Shown here: piece by piece, positions 12,566 through 25,046 of the stretch | Numbering within the stretch: position 1 is the first letter of the stretch | How the letters are laid out: each line of letters opens with the position of its first letter | Source of the DNA: Prostheceraeus crozeri | Taxonomy: Eukaryota > Platyhelminthes > Polycladida > Euryleptidae | DNA: 64,000 nt | Assembly: GCA_907163375.1 (NCBI GenBank) | Contig: CAJQUW010003151.1 | Location: 1-64,000 of the forward strand | Direction: 5' to 3' | Notes under the pieces: model-generated | What the model was told of the DNA's origin: nothing | Database searches by the model: none | The model's input: only the letters and a program-made list of their open reading frames with translations | Position numbers and translations under genes: made by a program

Positions 12566-15500
12566 GTGGTGTTCTGTTGACAATTTTCTCATAAAATACC
12601 CAGAATATCCCGTTATCTTGGCTAGGGATTTCAATGGAGTGGATCATTCAATTTACGAGTCAAGCTTCAATATTGATAATGTCATCTTTGAACTAACACG
12701 GAAAATAGCATCTTAGATCTTGTTTTACTGCGCTGAGTTTACGAATCTGTACTCGAAATCTACTGTGCTCCCTCCTTTAGGACATAGCGATCATAAAGTG
12801 ATTTTTATCAAGCCACTGAAAAATCTGTAATTTCATTCATCTCATGCTCATGTTATAGACTTTCGGGGATCCTATCTCAGTCGTGCTATTTCTCATCTTT
12901 CATGTTTTGATTGGCCCACTGTACTTCAAAGTGCTGACCTTAATCAGTCCTGCGATATCTTTTACGACGCCCTTCGCTCGGCCATTGCATTGCCACCAAC
13001 GAACGTCATCACCAAGAAAAATTCAAACAAGCCATGGATCACGAACGTCATCAACGTGACTACATTGTAAATCGCTCAATACCAATCACATACGAAGAAA
13101 GCATACCAAAATATTTTTTTGGTATATTTCTGTATTCTCTTGGTATATATTTGCATGCTTTTCGTATGTTATTTCAAATGTGGCATGCTTTACATACTAA
13201 AGCCATACCAGCACAATGTTAAAGGAAAACATCAATGATTTCTAATATATGTTGATTTAAGGCCTTTTGTCAATAAGGATCACATTAATGTTACTACTGT
13301 TTTGTAAGTAGTAAGATGATGACATTTAATAGTCAAACTTACAATACTGAATTCGATTTTAATACATGTAAGTCTAAGGCATTTCATAAATAACTAATAA
13401 GTATTTAACCATCAACAATTATGCATGTAATTTTGGAACTAAGCATATTATCAATCCGAAATAAAAACACATTATAATTCATGAACGCAAAAATAGTTAT
13501 GTTTGAGATATATAAGTCAACAAGATTTCACTAAAGATATCGTGTAAATGAAATGATGTTTATCATCTTGGGTCATAAAGTAGAGTTAACTAAACGTCGT
13601 GTTAATGTTGCTAGACAAGTAGGAACGACAATAATCTCGAGCATATAATTCTCCATAAATCTAATCTAGTTAAATATCACACTTTCAAACAAAAAATATT
13701 CGCGACTGGTATTTTTCTGAAAAAAGTTATTTGACAGTAGTATGTAATACACATATTTTTTTGCTATGTGACTTAAAGGTGCACATACCAAATACATACC
13801 AGAGGCATACGAATAAGGATGAATTTGCGTCGGGTCTCGTATATAAAACATACCAACAACTCGTATTTCAGTGTAAAACAGCCAATCACAGATAGAATAG
13901 TTCGTATCTCTACATACCGATCACATACGAAAGTAAGTGAGATTTCGTATGAAAAACATACCAGATCTCTGTAAACATACGAGAATCTCGTATCAGAAGT
14001 TAGTTTCAAATTGTATGTGATTTTGGTATATGTTTGTACGTAATTTTCGTATCCAGCGATTTACAGTGTATCAACAAAGGTATAAAGTTTATCGCGATAA
14101 AAACTGGGCCTTTATATCACCATTATCGAGATAAAGTAAAAGCAATGATTTTTAATTCCAAAAGGACATAGAGTGATATATACAGTGCATATTTAACTTC
14201 GCACTCTATTTTCAATGTGCATAAAATTTTGATGAAGATGAGAACAAAGATCACACGAATTAGCTGCCGCAATGTGATGGTCAGAAAACAACTTTTGATA
14301 TTATTAATAATGACATAAATCGTCAATTTTCAGCCGCATTCGTGCATGATCCAATCCATGTTCCTTCTGTTTCATTTGCTCAACCATTTGCTTTATCTGC
14401 ATCTGGAGTTGAGAAGCTGTTGGAAAAAGTTAATCCGAAAATCCTCACCCGGACCAGATCAAATGCCTTCCGTTGCATGGTCCAAATTGTCCTCCATTTT
14501 ATCAATCCCGTTCACAATTATTTTCAATAAGTGTTTGGAAAATGCGGACTTGCCCTTACTGTGGAAAAAAGCGGACGACATACCTTTTTCCGAAGGCAAT
14601 GCTTTCAATCGGAGAACGACTCTTTGAGAAAACTCTTTTAAAACGATTCGGACATCATTTCAAAGATCGATTTGACAAAGGATAGTTTGGTTTCCGTAGG
14701 AAAAATTCAATTACCAAATCTTCGCAAGAAGATGTCATAGGATGCCATTTCACTCTCACATAATATCCTCGTACGCAAAATGATCAATGTCAATTTTGAT
14801 GACTTTTTGATTGCTTTTTTGTGCAATTATTTGCATTCTCGACCCCAGCGTGTACGCTGGAGATCAGATAGAAGTAACAGTCTACCTGTTATCAGTGGGA
14901 TACCTCAGGGATCCTCTTTCGGCCCTCTTGTTTTTTGGTTTTTTATGTCTGACCTTCAATTAGTTGATGAAGACATTCTAATGAGCAACTATGCAGATGA
15001 TATTGGGATGTTGACTAAAGTTCGGAAAGGCGTATCTTGCAGTAGTATCACTAAAGATTATCGAGAGATGTTGAATTGGACTGAAAGTAAGATAATGCAA
15101 ACGAAGGAGGAAAAATATCAACAAAATTTTCATTGCCAAATCATGCGATATCATGACTATTCAAAATTAATTTGTTATTACCGGAATTCCTGTGAAATCT
15201 ACATTGAAGTTTTTTCGGTAATTCTTGACGAAACTTTACATTAGTGCTCGCATGTGGATGGAGTTACTTAGAAAGCATCTTCCCGACTATCGGTTCTAAG
15301 ACGGCTAGAACCGTTTCTATCCAAAGACGATCTTGTAAATATATATAATTGCTCAATACGAAGTATCCTCGAGTACGCATCACCAGTACTTTTCAACATC
15401 AGCACGGCTTCCTCTCGTCGGATGGAAACTGCACAGAATATAGCTCATAGAATTGGTGGTTCTTCAGCTTGCCAAAGTGTCCATTTTTTCCCACTTGATT

Positions 15501-15797
15501 ATCGTCGCCTTATGCTGCCCTCAAAATTATTCAAATCGTTGATAATTTGATCCCTGACATTAATCCCTTCTCTTGATCTCTTCGAATGCCAGACTGTTGG
15601 TCAAAGATAAGACAAAAATTATTTTTAGTCACGATGGTACGTGCATTTAACCGAGGATTGTGTTGAACAAAAGTTTTTTGAAGTTATTTTTTCATTTGTT
15701 ATTGACTTATTGATTTCATAACTGACTTATTTGTAAATCGGCTTCACGATTTCCAGTACTGAGGCATATTGGAAATAGACGATTATTATTATTATAT
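12566..15797 (+). pseudogene. Decayed non-LTR retrotransposon (CR1/jockey-like LINE)
   Basis: Remnants of both LINE domains lie in order. An endonuclease fragment at about 12580-12840 keeps the PVILARDFN strand and a GHSDH motif. A reverse transcriptase follows at about 14340-15240: a GPDQMPS-like stretch, then NKCLENADLPLLWKKA, GIPQGSSFGPLVF (palm) and NYADD (the catalytic Asp pair). Frames change repeatedly and stops are frequent. A MITE (13063-14068) interrupts it between the two domains. The 3' end is marked by an ATT-repeat tail near 15772-15797, as in CR1-like LINEs. The 5' part is missing because a Polinton end abuts at 12565, so the Polinton appears to have inserted into this LINE. 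Confidence 0.75.
13063..14068. mobile_element. MITE with TA target duplication
   Basis: It is flanked by TA on both sides (13061-13062 and 14069-14070), with termini cattgtaaatcgct and agcgatttacagtg that are inverted copies apart from one base. The surrounding LINE reads on across the insertion. The interior is AT-rich and full of catacc and atacgaa words in both orientations (for example 13085-13200 and 13785-14050), which extend the inverted symmetry. No transposase is present. The TA duplication suggests mobilisation by a Tc1/mariner-type enzyme. Confidence 0.75.
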
Positions 15798-17217
15798 GTG
15801 ATGAGAAGGGCTGTCGTCTTACTTTTAGGGTAGGGAACGCTGAAAAGTGCACGTTTAGGCCTTAACTATCGAGGCCTAATATGTCTTGGTTTATCTCAAA
15901 ATTCATATAGTCTTACTAAATATCGCCTCTATAACTCTAGCCTGTAACAGAACCTATTTTTACGACACTATATTTTCCTTATGGTGGTTATGGCATGATG
16001 TTTTGACTTAAAGGCTAAGAACGGTGGATTTCCTAAACCTCACTCTTCACAGTTGATGAATAACGCAATGGTCTTTGCATTCTGCAATCTAATGCACGCT
16101 ACTCATCTCGGTGAATCGAACGTATTTTTTCAGTGTAGCTTCTTTTTGTTCCGAATATGTATTTGATAGTTTAAAAAGTCTCAAAATGGAAAAGTAGATC
16201 TGCAAAATATCACAAAATAAAAAAAACTCCTCGCTTAATCATTAATCAAAATTTGCCTTCATATAAAAATTCGATAACATATTATAAAAAACAAGCTGTT
16301 CTACCGATGAACTTTTAGCAGCACAGGATTAATACAGTACTGTCACTTTAAACGACACGTACGTTTACATAGTGTTAAAAAATTGTACTTAAAAAAATTT
16401 ATCACAAAGAGCCAAGAGATAGGCTATAATGACAAAAGATGATGATTTACGTAGCAGTTTGTAATTATGAGAAAATAGCGTCTCAATTATCAATCGTTTT
16501 TTAATAAGCCGAGCTGCTGTTGCTGACAGAAGTAATGATTTCTGGTAATTCTAAATTTCACCAAATCAGCCTCATCTGGGTTGTTTAACATCAATTCAAG
16601 GTCGTCACTATAACACAGTATACATGTACATCATTCTGTTAATTCGATTTATCAGATCAGCATCAGCCTCTTGTTGACAGAAATCACATAATATGTAAAA
16701 CAGTTCTCGTATTTGAATCAGTCTCTAAAAATTAGAAAACGGAGAAGTGGCCTTCATGGCAATTTATACCAATGAATTTAGAACTTTAAAAATAGTGTCA
16801 TTTATACTTTATGCTTATATCCGATCTGGCCCAGAATTACATCGTTTCGGAAAGAGCACTTCAGTGCTCCTCTGCGTTCCCCACCATGGAGGGCAGTAAG
16901 GATCTCCGTTCCCAAGCGTCCCCCCTGACGACAACCCTGGTGATGAGTACAAGAATGTCTATGATCATAGAAATTAACAATACCATAAATACAAATATTA
17001 TCTATACTTTATATTTTGATTATGGTATCTACATGTGTATTGATACCATGTTCTACCATCCTCTGTTAATGACGGCAAGAATTAAACAGCAAATTGCATC
17101 AATAGGTTTGACTGAGACAGTGTCAGTGCCCAGTTCCACACCGGTCTCAAACCTAAAACGAATACGACTTTTATTGCGCTACGGAAACAATAACTATTTG
17201 ATTACTTTTTTGGTTAC
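15798..17217. other. No recognised feature
   Basis: AT-rich sequence between two retroelement remnants. The longest open frame (16811-17221, plus) has no recognisable domain and looks fortuitous. Part of it may be the 5' untranslated region of the downstream retroelement. Confidence 0.5.
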
Positions 17218-19512
17218 ATGATGACAGAAGCAGAGGCAGAGGTGTCTTCCAATTTGGATAAAATTACTGACAGTGTTATTGCAAGCAAAGACACCCCGAT
17301 ACCAGTAGAAAAGCATCAAAATGGTTTTAGATGCAAAGTGAAATGCCAAGCAGATGCAGATCTTCCAAGACTTGAAGATTGTGTCGATTCAGTTGATAAT
17401 GTGAACCTGCTCGAATTATGTGGTCAACAAAGCGAAAATCTTAAGACAGGTATTGACTGTCCAGTTGCTGCATGTAATGCGATTTTGGCACCTACATCTG
17501 TCATCAGACGTTTAGAGCAACACATTTGGGGTGTGTTTAGTGGTGAAATGCCTTCATCATGGCCATCTCAAAACAGACGTTTTATCTGTATCTGTAACAA
17601 ACTCGTTTCGGAGTCTTACAGAAACACACATTTGAAACGATGTCATGGTAACCCAGAAAGCTCGCATCTCACTGATCAAACTTCTTCACAGCCTTCCACT
17701 GAATCTACTGCGAGTGCTATCCTTCCTATTTTAGATGAGGCAATGAGTCTTTATCGACCAACATTAAAGCACGTTCCATTCAAAGCAAGACGGTTATGGG
17801 GTAGAATTTTGCAGGACGCATTGCATCAAGCAATTTCTCACAATATGGTAGAACAGTTTACATATTTGGCCATGCTCCCGAAATGTGTTCTGCCATCCAA
17901 CAAACGAGCTGGAAAAAAGAATACTCATCATGTAGATATAATCAAACTTTGCAATCGTTGGGCATCTGGTGACTATCAGAAGCCGTGGGAAGAAACATGT
18001 AAGAATTCTAAGAACCAAAAGGATGTGAAACCTAAATTAATATCGAAAGAAATAGTGCTGAAACAAGCCAGGTCAGCTGCTATCGCTTTTGCAGAAGATG
18101 GTTTATACAGCAAAGCGTGTCGCGTGCTGACGTCCAAAGGTCTTGCTCCGAATACAGCAGAGACAAGACATCTTTTAGAAGAAAAGCACCCACAGCATGA
18201 AGCACCTTGTATTCCAAATGCAAGTTTTGTCGCTCCTGTCTTACAATCAGATTTTGACATTCGTAGTGTTCTCTATTCTTTTCCGTCTGGAACTGTGTGG
18301 ACCTACTGGCTTACGGGTGGAGCACATATTGGAAGCTTGCAATGCATCTTTATCTACTAACTTATATGTTACTCTTCGCTCCTTCGCGAATTTCATCATA
18401 TCAAGTCGCGCTTGTGAAGAAATTACACTGTATTATTATTCCGGAGCAAGTATCACTGCTCTAGGAAAGTCAGATTTGGATGCCCCTCTCGATATCCGTC
18501 CAATTGTAGTGGGTGAAGTCTTGCGTCGATTTTCAGGAAAATGTTTATGTAGAGTTCTGACAGAGAAGGTCAAAACAATCTTCAAGCCTCATCAGTTCGA
18601 AGTTTCGTATCCAGGAGGAGTTTAAAAGGTGGTACACACGATGAGAGAAATGATTGACGCTCATTGGATGGATGATGACTTCGTCATTCTGAAGGTTGAT
18701 ATATGTAACTGTTTCAACACAATTTCAAGACAATGTGTCATAGATCAATGTGAAGAGAATCTTCCTGAATTATTGCCATTCGCAGCGTGGTGCTACAGGC
18801 AGAATCCGTGTCTCTGGCATCCAACTGAAATGCTGAGGTCAGCTGCTGGTGTTCAGCAAGGCAATCCTTTTGGTCCTTTTGGTCTTTTTGCGTTGGGCTT
18901 AAATTGTTTGGTTGAATCGTTGAACAGCAACCCGGCACTGGAACATAATTTTTGATATCTCGATGATGGCATCCTTTGTGGTACAGAACAATCCATATAT
19001 AGTTGTGTCGACTTAATAAAGCTCAAACTTGGTCTGGCCTTAGTTTGAACCTCCATAAATGCAAGATATTTTGTCGGAATGATATCAAATTGCTTCTGAA
19101 TGATGTGAAAACAAGCAAGCAACCTGATATGGAAATTCTTGGTGCATCGATTGGGAATGCTGAATTTTGTGATCATTTTCTCACGAAGAAGATTTTATCC
19201 ACTAAAAAGCTGTTAAGTGCCATTGCAGATCTTCATGATCCTCAAATCGCTCTGCAACTTCTTAGGTCATGCAGTGGGTTCTGTAAATTCGCACATATTG
19301 CTAGATGCTGTCCACCATTTTTGGCATCTCATTTGTTAAGAAAGTTTGATTCTGATGTGATGGGTTGCCCTGAAGACTCGGCCTACATCCAATTGACTGA
19401 TTGGCGCGCCGTCAAGCACAATTGCCACTAAAATTTGGCGGTCTTGGAATCCGATCACTGGAGCAACATGCGTCAGCGGCATATTGTGCAGTTTCTGGCT
19501 AATCACAATTTG
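17218..19512 (+). pseudogene. Reverse transcriptase of an R2-like non-LTR retroelement, decayed
   Basis: The first 380 codons are open and carry two zinc-finger-like patterns, C81/C86/H102 and C124/C126/H138/H143, as in the N-termini of R2-clade proteins. The reading then shifts frame near 18290. The reverse transcriptase follows with GPTGLRVEHI, DIRPIVVGEVLRRF, VLKVDICNCFNTISR-type palm sequence (18680-18720), AGVQQGNPFGP and the catalytic YLDDG box (about 18956). In-frame stops lie at 18623-18625 and just before the YLDD box, and another frame change follows. A FGGLGIRSLEQH segment continues to about 19510, where a Penelope-like element is inserted. The R2-like placement is inferred from the fingers plus RT; the exact clade is unresolved. 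Confidence 0.75.
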
Positions 19513-19909
19513 TTTATAGACTTCTATGGTTTTGTTCAAATATAGTACTTCCAGTTGGGAGACTCATAATATGGAATTTTTCCGGATAAAACACCAACTG
19601 CGGTCAAATCTTTTATTTGCAGACGTTTCGGTGGCAGACTGCACACCTTGTTCACTGCGATAAGCCGATGAAATGAAATAAAATGACAAGAGGAATGTTG
19701 ACTAAAACTCATCTATCATAGATAAAATACTGTAGAAGAAAATAGACTTACAGATATGTTACTTACATATATAAAAGAAGGTAATACTTAGACATTGCAA
19801 AATTGTTCGGAGTACTTCAAAATCAACGGTTTCCAAATGTCATGGACACCAATGCCATCATCGCGATTGTAGATACTTTCCTTGTTAGCATATATATACA
19901 TAGATTCTT

Positions 19910-20419
19910 TCAATTTCCTTTTATACCAATTACTTTCCCTGGAGACGATTGAAGCCTCAAAGTTTGGACGGTGACTCGATGTATGCGAATGTTCTGTTCT
20001 GACACGGCTGATGAATTACTGATATCTCTTGTACTTCGCTGATGCTCCTTTATTCGAGTGCTCAATTTTCGCCCACTTTCTCCAATGTAGAACTTGCTAC
20101 AATCATGACACCCAATTTTGTATATAACGTTGCTCTTATCAGGCTCCACCGGTTTAACTTTCGTCAAACAGTCTTTTAGGCTTTTATTTGGCTTGAAGGA
20201 AGTTCTCAATCCGTATTGAGACAAAAGTCTTCTCAATTTCTCACTGACACCTTTCACATACGGTAGAGTAATGAATTTCTTCTCTTCCTCACTCACAGAA
20301 GATTGTCCGGAACCACATAAACGTCTGTATGAGCTCATCACACAATACAATAAAAGCCTAAAAGACTGTTTGACGAAGGTTAAACCGGTGGAGCCTGATA
20401 AGAGCAACGTTATATACAA
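19910..20419 (-). pseudogene. GIY-YIG endonuclease region of a Penelope-like element, left arm
   Basis: The minus-strand frame has the region before the nuclease (LPYVKGVSEKLRRLL), then NVIYKIGCHDCSKFYIGESG, in which the GIY-YIG pair reads YKI...FYIGESGR, then LSTRIKEHQRS with the conserved R and H. After SAVSEQ the frame is wrong: the expected C-terminal sequence (HDIWKPLILKYSEQF) continues in another frame. Most of the reverse transcriptase is absent from this copy (5' truncation). Confidence 0.8.
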
Positions 20420-20750
20420 AATTGGGTGTCATGATTGTAGCAAGTTCTACATTGGAGAAAGTGGGCGAAAATTGAGCACTCGAATAAAGGAGCATCAGCG
20501 AAGTACAAGAGATATCAGTAATTTATCAGCCGTGTCAGAACAGAACATTCGCATACATCGAGTCACCGTCCAAACTTTGAGGCTTCAATCGTCTCCAGGG
20601 AAAGTAATTGGTATAAAAGGAAATTGAAAGAATCTATGTATATATATGCTAACAAGGAAAGTATCTACAATCGCGATAATGGCATTGGTGTCCATGACAT
20701 TTGGAAACCGTTGATTTTGAAGTACTCCGAACAATTTTGCAATGTCTAAG
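20351..20750 (+). pseudogene. GIY-YIG endonuclease region of a Penelope-like element, right arm
   Basis: This is the mirror copy of the left arm. It carries the same YKIGCHDCSKFYIGESG motif and the same frameshift after SAVSEQ. The arms differ by one residue just before it (NLSA here, NSSA in the left arm). The shared lesion means both arms derive from one already defective template. Confidence 0.8.
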
Positions 20751-21424
20751 TATTACCTTCTTTTATATATGTAAGTAACATATCTGTAAGTCTATTTTCT
20801 TCTACAGTATTTTATCTATGATAGATGAGTTTTAGTCAACATTCCTCTTGTCATTTTATTTCATTTCATCGGCTTATCGCAGTGAACAAGGTGTGCAGTC
20901 TGCCACCGAAACGTCTGCAAATAAAAGATTTGACCGCAGTTGGTGTTTTATCCGGAAAAATTCCATATTATACTTCTATGGTTTGTTCTAGGACTTAACA
21001 TACAAAAATTTACCGCAGGAGGCGAAGTTGACTTTCTCATCCCATGGGACTGAAAAGTTGATTTTTCCTCTCGGCAGTTCTTACAGGAGAGATCGCTTTT
21101 CACTCACATACAAAATGAAAATGTCTGAAATTCATTTGGAAAGATCTGAAATATAGGATAAACCAATAAGTTTTGTCCGGTAATTGCACGCAGCTATCTT
21201 CTAATGTATTTAATGTATTGCTTTGAAATTTTGTATGACTATAGAATACTTATTTTGCTAACTTATACTGGAAATTAATTTACTAAGCCTAAACCGTATG
21301 TGAAAACAATTACTTTTTAGAAAAAAACGTTTTTTTATCTCTTTTTTAAATACACGACAAACTCAACGTAAAACAGTTTTTTCTGGAAAGTCGATATAAT
21401 ACACAAAAAATAGGAGTGTAAATG

Positions 21425-22447
21425 TCAATCATCCGTTTCCGAGAGGTGTTCGAAGTAACTACCATGATGGAGCACACATCGGCGCCATCGATCAGGCAAT
21501 TTTTTAATCCCATCAGCGAAGAAGCTGCACTGGTCCAGAACCACTTGGATCTCCTCAGCTCCGTTGAAACTTTTCCCGCGAATGCAAGATTTCAATGGTG
21601 AAAATAGGTAAAAGTCCGAGGGCGCAAGGTCTGGGGAGTAAGGCGGATGTGGTAGGACGGTAAAACCAATATCAGCGAGTTTTTGAACAGATTTAGCTGC
21701 AGTGTGGGGTCGAGCATTATCATGTAGATAATGTATCTGGTGAAATCCTCCATCACAAAGTCGGCGTCGTTTCTGCTGAACTTCCGTTACCAAACGCGAC
21801 AACTGCTCACAATAAATGTCGGCAGTGATTGTTGCACCTCGCGGAAGAATGTCCATCAGTATTACTCCCTTACAGTCCCAGAAAACGGATATGAGATGTT
21901 TCCTGGGAGAGAGTGTACGACGAACTTCCACATCAGGGACATCACCTTCGCCTCTCCACGTAAGTTGTTCCGTCATTGTCCCAATAAATCCAGATTTCGT
22001 CCATTGTAATGAGCTGACCGAGGAAGTCATTAGCCGCATGCTTAGACAGCAATTCGTTCCAAATCCTCTCGCGGTTGGCCATTTGTTCCTCGGACAACTT
22101 GTGTGGAACCCATCGGTTGCACAGGTAACGCATACCCATGCCAAGCAGATGGTTTCTAATTGTCTGCTGGGAAACTCCAATCTCAAGGCTCATTTCCCGA
22201 GTGGTGGTGTGTTCAACCAAAAGGGTTCGAATTTGTCAATATGATAAGATGGCCTTCCACATCGGTCTTGGTCTTCAACATAAAAGTTTTCTTCCTTAAA
22301 TTTTGCAACCCATCGCCGACAAGTGTGCTCATTTGTTGTGTCCTGACCCAGTGTTGAGTTTATTTCATCTGCAATCTTTGCAGGTACCAATCCACGTTTC
22401 CAATTATAATAAATTAACTTGCGAATGTCTTCTCGTGTGAAATCCAT
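21425..22447 (-). pseudogene. mariner transposase (D,D34D), two frameshifts
   Basis: The start MDFTREDIRKLIYYNWKRG at 22447 opens the paired helix-turn-helix DNA-binding domain. The frame shifts near 22200, continues with EIGVSQQTIRNHLLGMG and the first catalytic Asp in ITMDEIWIYWDND, and shifts again near 21960-22000. The third segment holds the second Asp in LHDNARPH and the third in YSPDLAPSDFYLF. The spacing between these two is 34 residues, the mariner D34D signature. Two frameshifts make this copy inactive. The nested insertion at 22472 lies just 5' of the start, so the coding region itself is not split by it. Confidence 0.9.
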
Positions 22448-22471
22448 TTCCAAACTGAAGTGCGACACTAA

Positions 22472-23392
22472 GGGCCGATTTTTAAAACGAGGGCTAAGTT
22501 AAGCCGCGGATCATGAAAGGCCGCGGCCTCACTAGGCCACGGCTTATCTTTGCATTTATAAAACGAGGATGAACCGCGGCCTACCGAAGTCGTGGCTTTG
22601 AGCCGTGGTCTATCTTTGACACATCAGCCACACCGATGAAACGTTAACTCTGACGTCATCTTGATGTCATTTCAATCAAGGCCACTATCTCATTGGATTG
22701 ATTATCAAGAACGATATCGAGAAGAGGTTTCTGGAATTCTTTAATCGAACATGGAGTCAGACGCACAGTCAAGAAGACGGAACTTCTCTGAAGAGGAGAA
22801 GCTATATTTAATTGAGCTCTGCAATATCTACCCTGGTGTGAATGATAAAGGTTCACACCAAATAACTTAATGATTAAGGTTGAATGATAAGGTGATTTCG
22901 CGGTTTTTTTACTGAAGCGATAGCGGCGAATGCAATCGGCATCGTTATAGTACGACAAGGCATCCAGACGATCGCGAAAAACGCGAGTTTGTATACATCG
23001 AGATGTACATGTGAGCCTTCGAAATCTCTCCTGCCTTTCGAGAATTTGCTGTCTCAACTTCAAGTAATTCATTCTACTTCCGTCCTTAATGATCGAAATT
23101 CCGCTTGATATGGATGAAAACCCGTAGCTCACCAGCACTTAGACCTGCCTCTGCCGAGGTCTAACTTTGACAAGAAAAAGAGAGCTGCGGCTTAGGCTGT
23201 GCAAGCGAAGCTTCGTTTTAAAAAGAGAAAATCGAAAGCCACGGCTTAGATAGAGCCGCGGCTGACAGAGTGAGCCGCGGGTTAGCCCGTGGCTTTAAAA
23301 GTCGTGTTTTATTAAGTGAAAGTTTGTTAGACCGTGGCCTAACTGCGAATTGAGCCGCGGCTTGACTTCGCCCTCGTTTTAAAAATCGGCCC
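22472..23392. mobile_element. PIF/Harbinger deletion derivative nested in mariner
   Basis: The termini are gggccgatttttaaaacgag and its inverse, flanked by the 3-bp duplication TAA (22469-22471 and 23393-23395), as for PIF/Harbinger. It keeps the starts of both genes of an autonomous element. From 22751 (plus) it has a short Myb/SANT-like beginning (NFSEEEKLYLIELCNIYPG). On the minus strand near 22900-23080 it has a transposase N-terminus (FRDRLDALSYYNDADCIRRY). Both are cut at a deletion junction near 22840-22880. It is therefore an internally deleted copy. Confidence 0.85.
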
Positions 23393-24077
23393 TAAGAGAA
23401 TGACGAGTTAATTTATACTCACGACGTAGCATATCTGATCTGCCGCTCACTGCAAACAATCAATCACACAAACCACAAACGCGTGACGAGGACTAACGCC
23501 GATTAGCGATTGGCCATGCATCGACTAACGCCATGCATAAGGACAATAGGTCACTAACAAATAAGATAATAGGTTATTGAGAAATCCATGGTCGGCGTTT
23601 GCCTTCACCAGCGGTGGCAGGCGCGCTGCGAGAGTATAAATTGAGTTTGTTGTGTATTTAAAAAAGAGATAAAAAAACGTTTTTTTCTAACAAGTAATTG
23701 TTTTCACATACGGTTTAGGCTTAGTAAATTAATTTCCAGTATAAGTTGGCAAAATAAGTATTCTATAGTCATACAAAATTTCAAAGCAATACATTAAATA
23801 CATTAGAAGATAGCTGCGTGCAATTACCGGACAAAACTTATTGGTTTAACATAGACATGGAAAGGTATAGTTATTTCCAAAAGCTTGACATGCAGAGAAA
23901 GGAAAGTTTTCGGTCTTTGAATATCTACGGATCTTTCCGAGCGACTATAAAGTCTGTAGAACATTGATTGAACATGACAAAGACATCAATCACCAAAAAA
24001 TTGAAATTTTGCAAAAGTGGAAAATTTTCCATTTGCATCACTAGTATTTTGTAGATTACTGTGAAAGATCAAAAATC

Positions 24078-24083
24078 AATATT
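24078..24083. other. 6-bp target-site duplication (left), AATATT
   Basis: AATATT sits immediately before the terminal AGTAGTAAGC and recurs after the right terminus at 46431-46436. Polintons make 6-bp duplications. Confidence 0.9.
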
Positions 24084-24920
24084 AGTAGTAAGCAAGTGAC
24101 AAACACTCGACCGGCGCCCCCCCCCTCTGGAACGACAGAGTGTCGTGGTGTGCCGGCCAGGTGGGACCACGTTCACAAACTGTTCGCTGACGTCCCCCCC
24201 CCCTCTGGAACGATAGAGTGTCGTGGTGGACTTGGGCGACCGCCAGGATTAGTCTTGAGGCTATAGTGTGTGATGTTTTTCGTGCTGAATGTTGGGTTGT
24301 AAAATGGGCTGTTTCGAGTGGAGTGAGTGGTCGGATGAGAAAACGGAGGGCGGATTCGGATTCAGCGTGAAATTCTGCATCGGTATGGTGAATTTGAACG
24401 CCATCGGAGAGAAAAAATTTTCGCTGACGTCCCCCCCCCCTCTGGACAGCTCGCTTCGATTTTGGCTTCCAGTGGACGGATTTAGTCGTGCAATAGCTCG
24501 TTTGAAAGCTAAGAGTGAGACAAATTCACTGAAACAAACGGCTTGTTCCTATCTGTCTTCGTTTAGATGTGAGACGCCATTTAAGATTTTGGGACATTGG
24601 CGAAAAACGACAGAGTTAGAATTTGGGACGTTTTGGGCTGTAGCTTCAAAACGAAGCATCGGATTGGAAAACGGATTTCAGATTTGGAATCAGCGTGAAA
24701 TTCTCTATCTGTATGATGAGTTTCATGTCAATCGGAGAGTTTCAAGTCAATCGGAGAGAAAAATTTTCAACATTTTTCGGAAAAACGACAGAGTTAGAAT
24801 TTTTGCGATGGCTGCTTCTGTAGAGCCAAAACGAAGCATCGGATGGGAAAACGGAGGCCAGATTCGGATTCAGCGTCAAATTCTACATGGAAATGGTGTA
24901 TTTCCAGCTCAATCGGAGCA
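24084..24920. repeat. Polinton left terminal inverted repeat
   Basis: The outer ~640 bp matches the right end in inverse orientation: two blocks with gaacgacagagtgtcgtggt, then gaggctatagtgtgtgatgt, then one repeat unit of the kind that makes up the 0.7-12.3 kb arrays. The inner part (to about 24920) is a degenerate unit. C-runs of 7-10 precede tctgga in each unit. Confidence 0.9.
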
Positions 24921-24965
24921 CTAGAACAGGAGATAGACGGGTTTTTAGTGTTTGGATGATGGGTA

Positions 24966-25046
24966 TTACGTCATCAGCTGATCGCCACACACTATATAAG
25001 CTGGGAACCGACAGAGACTTGTCATTCAGACGAGAGATTGCCAACG
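24966..25046 (+). promoter_or_regulatory. Promoter with CRE, TATA box, initiator and first exon ending in a splice donor
   Basis: A palindromic-type CRE/ATF site ttacgtca (24966-24973) lies 20 bp before a TATA box tatataag (24993-25000). A TCATTC initiator-like sequence follows at 25022-25027, at the right distance for a start site. A short leader then ends in a consensus 5' splice site, ccaacg|gtaagt, at 25046/25047. No ATG-initiated frame of note follows, so the transcript may be a spliced non-coding RNA or the leader of a distant gene. A good acceptor (cttcccttttcag) ends at 26472. Confidence 0.6.

Larger units (their letters stand above)
19520..20989. mobile_element. Penelope-like element as a 621-bp-arm palindrome
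   Basis: Arms 19566-20186 and 20351-20971 are inverted copies of equal length (621 bp), nearly identical, around a 164-bp loop. Each arm encodes the C-terminal GIY-YIG endonuclease of a Penelope-like element followed by the same 3' tail. A near-direct repeat of about 17 bp (acttctatggtttkgttc) at 19520 and 20972 is a plausible target-site duplication. The element interrupts the R2-like gene. Fold-back copies of this kind are common for Penelope-like elements. Confidence 0.85.
21161..23846 (-). mobile_element. mariner element with ~200-bp terminal inverted repeats
   Basis: TIRs starting aaccaataagttttgtccgg run from 21161 and, inverted, end at 23846; they extend about 200 bp inwards. TA dinucleotides flank both ends (21159-21160 and 23847-23848). 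It encodes a mariner transposase on the minus strand and is interrupted, upstream of the start codon, by a 921-bp Harbinger-type insertion. Confidence 0.9.

Noticed and set aside
16811-17221. 136-codon frame before the R2-like gene
   Set aside because: Biased composition, no motif, no paralogue.
22656-23138. 160-codon minus frame in the nested Harbinger as a separate gene
   Set aside because: It is the truncated transposase N-terminus of a deletion derivative, read across the deletion junction.
24289-24924. 211-codon frame in the left TIR
   Set aside because: Same repeat-derived frame as in the arrays; no promoter or family.
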